NCBI GenBank assembly: GCA_030630015.1 | Contig: DAOVNV010000112.1 | Span: forward strand, 1-7,841 | Direction of reading: 5' to 3' | Length of the DNA: 7,841 nt | DNA from: Desulfuromonadales bacterium | GTDB taxonomy: Bacteria > Desulfobacterota > Desulfuromonadia > Desulfuromonadales > BM103 | Shown here: positions 1-6,283 of the stretch, piece by piece | How the letters are laid out: every line of letters begins with the position of its first letter | Numbering within the stretch: position 1 is the stretch's first letter | Notes under the pieces: generated by a model | Told to the model about the DNA's origin: nothing | Database searches by the model: none | The model's input: the letters and a program-made list of their open reading frames with translations, nothing else | Translations under genes and position numbers: made by a program

Positions 1-2
1 TG

Positions 3-2522
3 CTGCTCGCCAAATCAATCCATGTCTGGCTGGGTCAACTCAGCCGAAGTTATGGCTGCCGGATCAACACCCTCGACCAGATCCCCGACGACGCTCTGGA
101 CCGCCTCGCAGGATGGGGTTTCAACGCCCTCTGGCTGATCGGCATCTGGGAACGCTCCGGGGCCTCTCGAAAAATCAAGCAGATGCACGGCAACCCTGAG
201 GCGGAAGCCTCCGCCTATGCCCTGTACAGCTATCGAGTCGCTGCAGACCTGGGAGGCGAGCCAGCCTTGGACAACTTGGAGGCACGCTGCGCCAGCCGCG
301 GCATCAGACTGGCTTGCGATGTCGTGCCGAATCACACCGGCATCGATTCGGAATGGATTCAGCAGCATCCTGACTGGTTTGTACAGTGCGACACTCCACC
401 CTACCCTGCCTACAGTTTCAAGGGAACGGACCTGTGTGACAATCCCGGCATCAGCATACACATCGAAGAAGGTTACTGGGATCACAGTGACGCCGCCGTG
501 GTTTTCGAGCACTTCGATCATCATTCAGGAAGACACCGCTATATCTACCACGGCAACGACGGCACCCATATGCCGTGGAACGATACCGCCCAACTGAACT
601 TCCTGCTGCCGGAAGTGCGCCAGGCGATGAGCGACCTGATCCTCGAGACTGCCAAGCGTTTCCGATTGATCCGCTTCGATGCTGCGATGACCCTGGCCCG
701 CAAACACTTCCGACGTCTCTGGTTCCCGCCGCCTGGCGGCAGCGCCGGCGTCTCATCGAGGTCGGCTTTTTGGATGGAGGATGCTGATTTTGACAAGGCC
801 TTTCCCCGCGAATCCTGGCGGGACGTCGTCGATCGGGTCAACCGTGAGGCCCCGAACACCCTGCTGATTGCCGAGGCCTTTTGGCTGATGGAAAGCTATT
901 TCGTGCGCAACCTCGGCATGCACCGCGTCTATAACAGCGCTTTCATGAATCTGCTGAAACGGGAAGAGAACGCCAAGTACCGGCGGATCCTCAAGGATGT
1001 CCTTGCCTACAACCCAGGAATATTGAAACGTTACGTCAATTTCATGAACAATCCTGATGAAGCGACTGCAGTTGAACAGTTCGACAAAGGAGACAAATAT
1101 TTCGGAACGGCTGTTTTGCTAGCAACCCTGCCAGGCCTGCCGATGTTCGGCCACGGCCAGATTGAGGGCTTTCGTGAAAAGTACGGCATGGAGTTTCGGC
1201 GCGCCTACTGGAATGAAGAACCGGATACGGGCTTTATCACTCACCATGAAGCCCAGATATTCCCCCTCTTGCGTCGGCGATACCTGTTTTCCGACGTTGC
1301 CCAGTTCGCCCTGTACGATTTTGAGGCAAGCGATGGCGTTGATGAGAATGTCTTCGCTTTCAGCAATGGCACCGACAGCGAACGTTGCCTGGTGGTGTAC
1401 AACAACAGCCCCTCACCAACTCGTGGGAAGCTTTGCACCTCCGTTCCCAAAGCGCCCCCGGATAGCGAGGGGCAAGCGATGCCGGGCAAACCTTTAATCG
1501 AAGAGCTCGGGCTGACAGCTTCAAACGCAGCCTTCTGCAGCTTCCGCAACCATCGTGACAACCGGGAATCCCTGCGCTCACTCGCGGAAATGTACGAAGG
1601 CCTTGAAATCACGCTCGGACCATACCAGTACGATGTCTACTACGACTTCCGCATCCTGGACGATGCTTCTGGAGCCTGGAGAAAGCTGTGTGACCACCTG
1701 GGAGGACAGCCCGTTGCAAGTCTTGATGAAGCCATACTGGGTTTCCGCCACTATGAACTCTGGGCAGCGACACAGCACCTGTTCTCTCCCGACCGGCTTC
1801 AGACTCTGGCAGAGAACCTGACCAGTTTCCCCCTGAGCGATGCGGTGCTCACAATTCTCGATACCATGAATGCGGATCTCGATAAGCTTGCGAAACAGCT
1901 GGCAGCCACCCTCGGCCGGTCTGAACCGAAGCGAAGTGGATCCGCTCTTCGCATCCGTTTTGGAAAGCTGGCCAGACAACTCGAAAAGGGGAAAAGCCAG
2001 GCTGCAACCTCGTCTGGACTGGAAGCCCTCTGGAACAGCAGCCTGCACAGGGGCCTGGTTTACCCTCTATTCTGCTGGCAAGTCTGTGATGAGCTCATTG
2101 CCCGGGTCTACACTGATCACGATCCAGTCCAGCTGATAACTGATTTCAAGCGTTTCGGTCTTACCATGGCCTGGCGGGAAACCCTCCCTGCCGCCCAGCG
2201 GCAGCGCGATCCAGCACTGGTCGAACTGCTCCTGCTCACTGCAAAGAGTTGCCCTCACCCGGCCGAGAGCCGGCCCGCTTTCGAAGCCCTGTTCACCAGG
2301 CCGGAAATGCACGGGCTGCTCGGTATCAACCAGCATGAGGGCGAAACCTGGTTCGATCAGGATCGCATGGAGGATCTGTGCTGCGCCCTTGTGTTGCAGC
2401 GGCTCTGCCTGCCGACTGGATCCGACATCGTGTTGGCAAAAGATATTGAACGCTACAAATGTCGCATCGAACATGCCGCGGCAAGTGGGTACCGACTGGA
2501 TAAATTCCTGAATTTAACCTAG
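3..2522 (+). CDS. GH13-superfamily alpha-glucan-active protein (alpha-amylase-like), 5' truncated
   Basis: The frame is open from the window edge, so the true start lies upstream; 839 residues are visible, numbered here from position 3. A (beta/alpha)8 barrel of the alpha-amylase family occupies about residues 5-430. Conserved region I is DVVPNH (D106, N110, H111). Region II is RFDAA, with R224 and the likely nucleophile D226. Region III is IAEAF, with the likely acid/base E291. Region IV is NNPDE: D352, the transition-state stabiliser position, is kept, but the usual His before it is Pro351, as I recall for GlgE-type maltosyltransferases (NTPD). A beta-sandwich-like stretch follows at about 435-480, then some 330 mostly helical residues I do not recognise. 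It lies 54 bp upstream of glgA on the same strand, so a role in glycogen or alpha-glucan turnover or transfer is likely. The exact reaction cannot be assigned. No signal peptide can be judged because the N-terminus is missing. Confidence 0.88.
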   Translation: MLAKSIHVWLGQLSRSYGCRINTLDQIPDDALDRLAGWGFNALWLIGIWERSGASRKIKQMHGNPEAEASAYALYSYRVAADLGGEPALDNLEARCASRGIRLACDVVPNHTGIDSEWIQQHPDWFVQCDTPPYPAYSFKGTDLCDNPGISIHIEEGYWDHSDAAVVFEHFDHHSGRHRYIYHGNDGTHMPWNDTAQLNFLLPEVRQAMSDLILETAKRFRLIRFDAAMTLARKHFRRLWFPPPGGSAGVSSRSAFWMEDADFDKAFPRESWRDVVDRVNREAPNTLLIAEAFWLMESYFVRNLGMHRVYNSAFMNLLKREENAKYRRILKDVLAYNPGILKRYVNFMNNPDEATAVEQFDKGDKYFGTAVLLATLPGLPMFGHGQIEGFREKYGMEFRRAYWNEEPDTGFITHHEAQIFPLLRRRYLFSDVAQFALYDFEASDGVDENVFAFSNGTDSERCLVVYNNSPSPTRGKLCTSVPKAPPDSEGQAMPGKPLIEELGLTASNAAFCSFRNHRDNRESLRSLAEMYEGLEITLGPYQYDVYYDFRILDDASGAWRKLCDHLGGQPVASLDEAILGFRHYELWAATQHLFSPDRLQTLAENLTSFPLSDAVLTILDTMNADLDKLAKQLAATLGRSEPKRSGSALRIRFGKLARQLEKGKSQAATSSGLEALWNSSLHRGLVYPLFCWQVCDELIARVYTDHDPVQLITDFKRFGLTMAWRETLPAAQRQRDPALVELLLLTAKSCPHPAESRPAFEALFTRPEMHGLLGINQHEGETWFDQDRMEDLCCALVLQRLCLPTGSDIVLAKDIERYKCRIEHAAASGYRLDKFLNLT

Positions 2523-2559
2523 AATGTGCTTGCTGAATTGGCATGGATTCCCACGATAC

Positions 2560-2567
2560 GGGGAGAG
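2560..2567 (+). promoter_or_regulatory. Ribosome binding site deciding the glgA start
   Basis: GGGGAGAG lies 9 nt before ATG 2577. It supports that ATG over the in-frame GTG at 2526, which would add 17 residues unlike any GlgA N-terminus, and over ATG 2583, which sits farther away. Confidence 0.65.
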
Positions 2568-2576
2568 CCTTCTCCA

Positions 2577-4052
2577 ATGAAAATGAATGAAAAGCCCCTG
2601 AAAATACTCATGGTCGCTTCCGAGGCGACGCCCTTTGCCAAAACAGGTGGACTTGCCGATGTGGTGGGCTCACTGCCCCCGGCCCTGCGCGCACTGGATC
2701 ACGACATCCGTCTGGTCATACCCTGGTACCGATGCGTACGCAAGTCAGCCGGCCCCTTGCGCAAAAGCCGCGCAACCATTCTGGTGCCGATGGGGGGACG
2801 GATCTGGTCGGTTGCCTGGCGGCACGGCCAACTGGACGGTGTTCCTGTCTACTTTATCGATGTCCCGGAATTCTACGACCGGGCCGGGCTTTACGGTGAA
2901 CAGGGCCAGGACTACCCCGACAACGACGCCCGTTTCGGCCTGCTCTGCCGAGCAGCTCTCGAACTGGCCCGCAAGCTCGAGTTTGCGCCGGACATTGTTC
3001 ACGCTCACGACTGGCAGGCCAGCCTGATTCCGGTTTACCTTCGTCAACAGCTCTGGCGTGACCCGCACTTTCTGAATACAGGCAGTCTTTTCTCCATCCA
3101 CAATCTTGGCTACCAGGGACTTTTCTCGACAGATACACTGGTCGAACTTGGTCTGGATTCAAGCCTTTTTTCTGCCGACCAGCTCGAGTATTACGGCCAG
3201 GTTTCCCTGCTCAAGGGGGGAATCCGCTTTGCCGACCGGATCAATACCGTTTCACCAACCTACTGCCGTGAGATACAGACACCCGAACTGGGCATGGGAC
3301 TGGACGGTCTGCTGCGCTCCAGGACAAACCAACTGCACGGCGTGCTGAATGGCCTGGACGGCATTATCTGGAACCCGGCCACCGACCAAGCCTTGCCGAA
3401 AACCTATTTGGCCAGCAACCTTGACGGCAAAGCTTTCTGTAAGGCCGCCCTGCAGGAGGAACTTGGTCTGCAACCGGCCGCGGATATCCCGATGGCCGCT
3501 ATGGTCACGCGGCTTGACCAGCAAAAGGGCATAGACCTGCTCGTTGATCACTGGGACGAGATCCTGACCAGAAAAATCCAGGTTGTCATCCTCGGGTCCG
3601 GGACACCCCGCTATGAGCGGCAACTCGCTGAGCTGGCCAGCCGCTATCCGGGCCGGGTTGCCGTGTTGCAAACATTCAATGACCCGCTCGCCCGACGAAT
3701 TTATGCCGGCAGCGACCTTTTCCTCATGCCCAGTCGTTATGAACCCTGCGGCCTCGGCCAGTTGATCGCGCTGCGTTATGGTTCGGTTCCCCTCGTCCGT
3801 TCGACCGGCGGGCTGGCAGACACAATTGTCGACCCCAGAACAAGTCTTGATAGGGCGAACGGTTTCGTTTTCCAAGATTATTCCGGACCTGGCCTGCTCG
3901 AAGGACTGGACCGTACCCTTTCAGCCTACTCCCGGAAACGGGACTGGAAAAAGATGATCGTTCGCGGCATGACGCAGGATTTTTCCTGGGAACGTGCTGC
4001 CAACGCCTACGTGGAGCTTTATCGGAGGATTCAAAGTGACCGATCAGGATAA
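2577..4052 (+). CDS. glgA: Glycogen synthase, GT5 family (ADP-glucose type)
   Basis: Transfers glucose from ADP-glucose to the non-reducing end of a growing alpha-1,4-glucan in the cytoplasm. The 491 residues match the usual bacterial GlgA length. The N-terminal Rossmann domain opens with KILMVASEATPFAKTGGLADV; K22-TGGL is the ADP-glucose-binding motif. HAHDW (142-146), SIHNLGYQG and NTVSPTYCREI follow. The C-terminal domain has GVLNGLDGIIWNPATD, RLDQQKG, SRYEPCGLGQ (E389, the conserved GT-B glutamate) and STGGLADT (409-416). The C-terminus DFSWERAANAYVELYRRI is typical of GlgA. All expected motifs are present, so the enzyme should be active. It follows the GH13 gene by 54 bp and its last 17 bp overlap the next gene, which suggests one operon. 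It could accept UDP-glucose, but the motif set and bacterial context favour ADP-glucose. Confidence 0.96.
   Translation: MKMNEKPLKILMVASEATPFAKTGGLADVVGSLPPALRALDHDIRLVIPWYRCVRKSAGPLRKSRATILVPMGGRIWSVAWRHGQLDGVPVYFIDVPEFYDRAGLYGEQGQDYPDNDARFGLLCRAALELARKLEFAPDIVHAHDWQASLIPVYLRQQLWRDPHFLNTGSLFSIHNLGYQGLFSTDTLVELGLDSSLFSADQLEYYGQVSLLKGGIRFADRINTVSPTYCREIQTPELGMGLDGLLRSRTNQLHGVLNGLDGIIWNPATDQALPKTYLASNLDGKAFCKAALQEELGLQPAADIPMAAMVTRLDQQKGIDLLVDHWDEILTRKIQVVILGSGTPRYERQLAELASRYPGRVAVLQTFNDPLARRIYAGSDLFLMPSRYEPCGLGQLIALRYGSVPLVRSTGGLADTIVDPRTSLDRANGFVFQDYSGPGLLEGLDRTLSAYSRKRDWKKMIVRGMTQDFSWERAANAYVELYRRIQSDRSG
4024..4028 (+). promoter_or_regulatory. Ribosome binding site for the acidic 70-residue protein, inside glgA
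   Basis: A perfect GGAGG within the last codons of glgA lies 7 nt before GTG 4036. It selects that GTG over the in-frame upstream ATG at 3994, which would only add translated out-of-frame glgA sequence. Confidence 0.65.
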
Positions 4053-4248
4053 GGACGCCCGGAGCGAACAGGGTGAGACCCTGACTGGGCAGGAACCGTT
4101 CGACGAGTTTGCTGAACTCGAGCGGCGCATACGATGGCGGCTGCGCAGCAATCAGCGTTTTCTCGAGCGATTTATGGACGAGGCTTTCGACGACGATGAA
4201 GACTTGCCCGAAGAGGAGGATGACTCACAACAGCAGGAGGAACTATAG
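4036..4248 (+). CDS. Small acidic protein of unknown function, coupled to glgA
   Basis: A 70-residue protein starting with GTG, overlapping the glgA 3' end by 17 bp in another frame, which implies translational coupling. I do not recognise a family. Residues 21-50 (FDEFAELERRIRWRLRSNQRFLERFMDEAF) form an amphipathic basic helix or short coiled coil. Residues 52-70 are almost entirely Asp/Glu/Gln, including DDDED and EEEDD. There is no signal peptide, membrane segment or Cys. The split into a basic helix and an acidic tail fits a small adaptor or regulator, and the coupling suggests a link to glycogen synthase, but both points are inference. The stop codon TAG is also the first three bases of the 165-bp palindrome downstream, so the present C-terminus may have been set by arrival of that element. 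The strong RBS and overlapping arrangement make it likely to be a real gene. Confidence 0.68.
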   Translation: MTDQDKDARSEQGETLTGQEPFDEFAELERRIRWRLRSNQRFLERFMDEAFDDDEDLPEEEDDSQQQEEL

Positions 4249-4410
4249 TACCCTGTGACCCATAAAATGTCGCATCTTGCTTGTTCTTTGACGCGTCAAC
4301 TGCGTTGTGACTTCCGCTGTATAGCTTTGGCTATGCACCGAAAGTCACGCCTGATTGACACGCCAAATCCCAGCGCAATTTTGCGACATTTTATGGGTTA
4401 CAGGGTACTA
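4246..4410. repeat. 165-bp imperfect palindrome (MITE-like or bidirectional terminator hairpin)
   Basis: Outer arms 4246-4274 and 4382-4410 are inverted copies matching at 28 of 29 positions, beginning TAGTACCCTGTGACCC on the left. A second inner pair, 4307-4325 and 4330-4348, matches at 16 of 19 positions around a TTTG loop, with one further G-U pair possible in RNA. The segments between (4275-4306 and 4349-4381) are also partly complementary, for example GACGCGTCAA against a near-inverted TTGACACGCC. The whole can therefore fold into one long hairpin on either strand. TA dinucleotides border the GTACCC...GGGTAC core on both sides, as in IS630/mariner-type MITEs with TA target duplication, but these bases also extend the palindrome, so this is only suggestive. 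It lies between convergent genes and could end transcription from both sides. It encodes no transposase. Confidence 0.8.
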
Positions 4411-4435
4411 GTAGGGATTCGCAGCTTGTCGATGA

Positions 4436-4741
4436 TCATTCGGAGTTGTCACGATCCCGCAACTGTCGCAGATAGTCTTCCCACTCGACCGGTAACAGAT
4501 CCTTCTTCCTGCTGTTGCAATCCTTGCAGGCCGGAACGCAGTTCCCCCGGGTTGTGCGCCCACCCCGGATCAATGGCACCACATGGTCAAGGGTCAATTC
4601 CGACGGTGGTACGCTGGCATGACAATAGTAGCAGGTTCCCTCCGCGATCCGGTTGCGCCACCACTGGCTGCGCCGCAGATCGCGGGCCTTCTGACGCTCC
4701 CGCGACAGATGCTGTTCGGATGCACAGTCCCATGAATTCAT
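4436..4741 (-). CDS. Stand-alone HNH endonuclease domain protein
   Basis: A 101-residue protein consisting of little more than an HNH (beta-beta-alpha-metal) nuclease fold. Residues 13-32 are a basic, Arg-rich helix. C37-Y-Y-C40 and C72-x-x-C75 form the zinc knuckles. LDHVVPLIRGG (51-61) holds the catalytic D52-H53, N67 is the central Asn, and N76 takes the last position, giving an H-N-N variant common in PF01844-type proteins. This should be a metal-dependent DNA nicking or cleaving enzyme; the target is unknown, and there is no methylase, integrase or intron sequence beside it. The start ATG is preceded by GAGGA (+ strand 4750-4754) at 8 nt. It is convergent with the glucan operon and divergent from trkA, ending 25 bp from the palindrome. 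It resembles the small HNH proteins scattered through many bacterial genomes whose cellular role is not established. Confidence 0.88.
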   Translation of the reverse strand: MNSWDCASEQHLSRERQKARDLRRSQWWRNRIAEGTCYYCHASVPPSELTLDHVVPLIRGGRTTRGNCVPACKDCNSRKKDLLPVEWEDYLRQLRDRDNSE

Positions 4742-4796
4742 ATTTTAAATCCTCAGGTTCGAACCGCCCGGCAGCCAGAATGAATTGGTGACCCCT

Positions 4797-4820
4797 TTTC
4801 CGGAAAGCTCATGTTATAGT
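4797..4820 (+). promoter_or_regulatory. Candidate extended -10 promoter with palindromic operator for the trk operon
   Basis: TG-T-TATAGT (4812-4820) matches the extended -10 consensus of the main sigma factor; no good -35 hexamer sits at the expected distance. A perfect 10-bp palindrome TTTCCGGAAA (4797-4806) lies just upstream, where a regulator could contact or block RNA polymerase. Transcription would begin near 4827, shortly before the ribosome binding site of the leader ORF. Predicted by eye only. Confidence 0.45.
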
Positions 4821-4842
4821 GCAAAGTTTAAAGGAGTCTTGA

Positions 4843-4899
4843 ATGTACGGCAAGCTTTTGTGCCACACAAGTCAAGCCCTTGCTGAATATATCAGTTGA
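4843..4899 (+). CDS. Putative 18-residue leader peptide upstream of trkA
   Basis: ATG 4843 is preceded by AAGGAG (4831-4836) at 6 nt, a better ribosome binding site than that of trkA itself, and lies right after the candidate promoter. The product would be MYGKLLCHTSQALAEYIS, ending at TGA 4897-4899. A 4-codon ORF (ATG 4903 to TAG 4917) follows, then trkA at 4921. The order promoter, strong RBS, tiny ORF, main gene is that of a leader peptide or reinitiation-coupled uORF. The peptide is not enriched in one amino acid, so classical attenuation by a charged tRNA is not indicated, and I see no clear competing hairpins. It could be a small protein in its own right or a chance ORF. Confidence 0.45.
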   Translation: MYGKLLCHTSQALAEYIS

Positions 4900-4920
4900 C
4901 GCATGACAGGACACTAGCTT

Positions 4921-6273
4921 ATGAAAATTCTTATTGTCGGAGCAGGCCAGGTTGGACATTTCCTTTCCGAGCGACTCTCGCTGGAAGGTCACGAAGTCAC
5001 CCTTCTAGACCGCGACCAGGAGCATCTCACTGCAGCCCAGGACCGTCTCAATGTCCTGACCGTACTGGGCAACGGCGCCAGCGCCGAAACCATGGAACAA
5101 GCAGGCATAAAGGACATGGACATCGTCATGGCGGTCACCGACTTCGACGAGGTCAACATCCTGGCCTGTTTGCTGGCACGGGAATACGGTGTCCACAAAC
5201 GCATTGCCCGCATCAAGAGCATCGATTACCAGGGTCGCGGCGCCGTCCTCTCCAAGGAAAAGCTCGGCATCGACCTGATGATCAACCCGGATGATGCGGT
5301 TGCCGACGAACTTGCCAACCTCGCTGGTCGGGCCGGCACCTTCGATGTCGCTGAATTCGTCGAGGGCAAAATTCAGTTTCTCGGCTACCGGATTACCGAC
5401 CAGAGCCCGCTCTGCAACCTGACCCTGCGCGAACTCGGTGAAATCCGCGGCATGTACCGCTTTGTCATAGTCGCCATCACCCGCCACGGCCAAACCATCA
5501 TCCCGCGCGGCGACGACACCATCCAGGTGGGCGACAGCATCTTCATCTTCGCCCACACCGAGGAACTGCCGGCCATTCAATATCTTCTCAAGATCGAAGA
5601 AGAGCCAAAACGCAGGACCCGGCGTGCCTTCATCCTCGGCGGCGGGCGAATCGGGCGGCGTCTGGCACACAACCTTGAAGAACGGCACTTCAATGTCCGC
5701 CTGGTGGAACGAGATCAGGACCGCTGTGAAATGCTCTCGGCCAAACTTCAGAAAACCATGGTCATCCATGCAGAGGGTGCCGACATAAAAACACTGCTCG
5801 ATGAAGGCGTGGGTGAAGCCGATGTATTTATCGCCGCCACCGAAAACGATGAAACCAATATCCTTTGTTCCCTGCTCTGCCGACATCATGGCACACAGAG
5901 AACGCTCGCACTGGTCAGTCGCCCGGAGTTGCTCGACCTGGCCCCCTCGCTAGGGGTCGATGCCTGTGTTTCACCACGCCTCTCGGCGGCGGGCGCCATT
6001 CTGAAATTTGTCCGCCGCGGCGACGTCATTTCCCTGGCCGCAGTCGAAGGAAGCAATTCCGAAGTCCTTGAAATCCTGGTCAAGAAGGGCAGTCCGCTCA
6101 TCGGCACCCCTCTCAAGGATCTCCATGTACCGCGCGGTGCCATCATCGGGGCCATCGTCCACGGTGAAAACTACGAAATCCCCGACGGCGACAGTTGCCT
6201 GCGAGCCGGCGACCGGGTTCTGGTCTTCGCACTGCCGATGGCCCTGGCCAAGGTCGAAAGATTTTTCGAGTAG
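4921..6273 (+). CDS. trkA: Trk potassium uptake system regulatory subunit TrkA
   Basis: A cytoplasmic peripheral subunit that binds nucleotide and gates the TrkH potassium channel. The 450 residues show the duplicated architecture of full-length TrkA: RCK/TrkA-N domain 1 starts MKILIVGAGQVG (GxGxxG at 7-12, with D30 closing the second strand), followed by a TrkA-C domain at about 140-220. RCK domain 2 starts RRAFILGGGRIG (G240-G245, with E263 in LVERD), followed by a second TrkA-C domain at about 365-448. The acidic residues at the ends of the second strands favour NAD(H) over NADP(H). Both halves appear intact. The start ATG is preceded by AGGA at 9 nt. trkH follows after 10 bp, so the two are cotranscribed. 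A leader ORF lies just upstream and may modulate translation. Confidence 0.96.
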   Translation: MKILIVGAGQVGHFLSERLSLEGHEVTLLDRDQEHLTAAQDRLNVLTVLGNGASAETMEQAGIKDMDIVMAVTDFDEVNILACLLAREYGVHKRIARIKSIDYQGRGAVLSKEKLGIDLMINPDDAVADELANLAGRAGTFDVAEFVEGKIQFLGYRITDQSPLCNLTLRELGEIRGMYRFVIVAITRHGQTIIPRGDDTIQVGDSIFIFAHTEELPAIQYLLKIEEEPKRRTRRAFILGGGRIGRRLAHNLEERHFNVRLVERDQDRCEMLSAKLQKTMVIHAEGADIKTLLDEGVGEADVFIAATENDETNILCSLLCRHHGTQRTLALVSRPELLDLAPSLGVDACVSPRLSAAGAILKFVRRGDVISLAAVEGSNSEVLEILVKKGSPLIGTPLKDLHVPRGAIIGAIVHGENYEIPDGDSCLRAGDRVLVFALPMALAKVERFFE

Positions 6274-6283
6274 AACACAAGAA

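Noticed and set aside
2526..2576. GTG start extending glgA by 17 residues
   Set aside because: No ribosome binding site at the GTG, and the added residues do not resemble GlgA; GGGGAG before ATG 2577 decides the start.
3252..3875. 207-residue antisense ORF within glgA
   Set aside because: Overlaps the conserved glgA catalytic region on the other strand; no independent evidence for coding.
4255..4791. 178-residue + strand ORF crossing the palindrome and lying antisense to the HNH gene
   Set aside because: It reads through both palindrome arms and the complement of a clear HNH gene, has no ribosome binding site and no recognisable domain.
4742..4842. Second end of a composite element enclosing the HNH gene and the palindrome
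   Set aside because: GGTGACCCC at 4787-4795 shares a few bases with the palindrome arm (TGTGACCC), but the match stops there, so no second terminal repeat is supported.
5005..5889. 294-residue antisense ORF within trkA
   Set aside because: Shadow of a well-conserved trkA; low-complexity-type translation with no domain and no start signals.
6008..6283. N-terminal extension of trkH by 92 codons into trkA
   Set aside because: The extension is out-of-frame trkA sequence; ATG 6284 gives the normal TrkH N-terminus and length.
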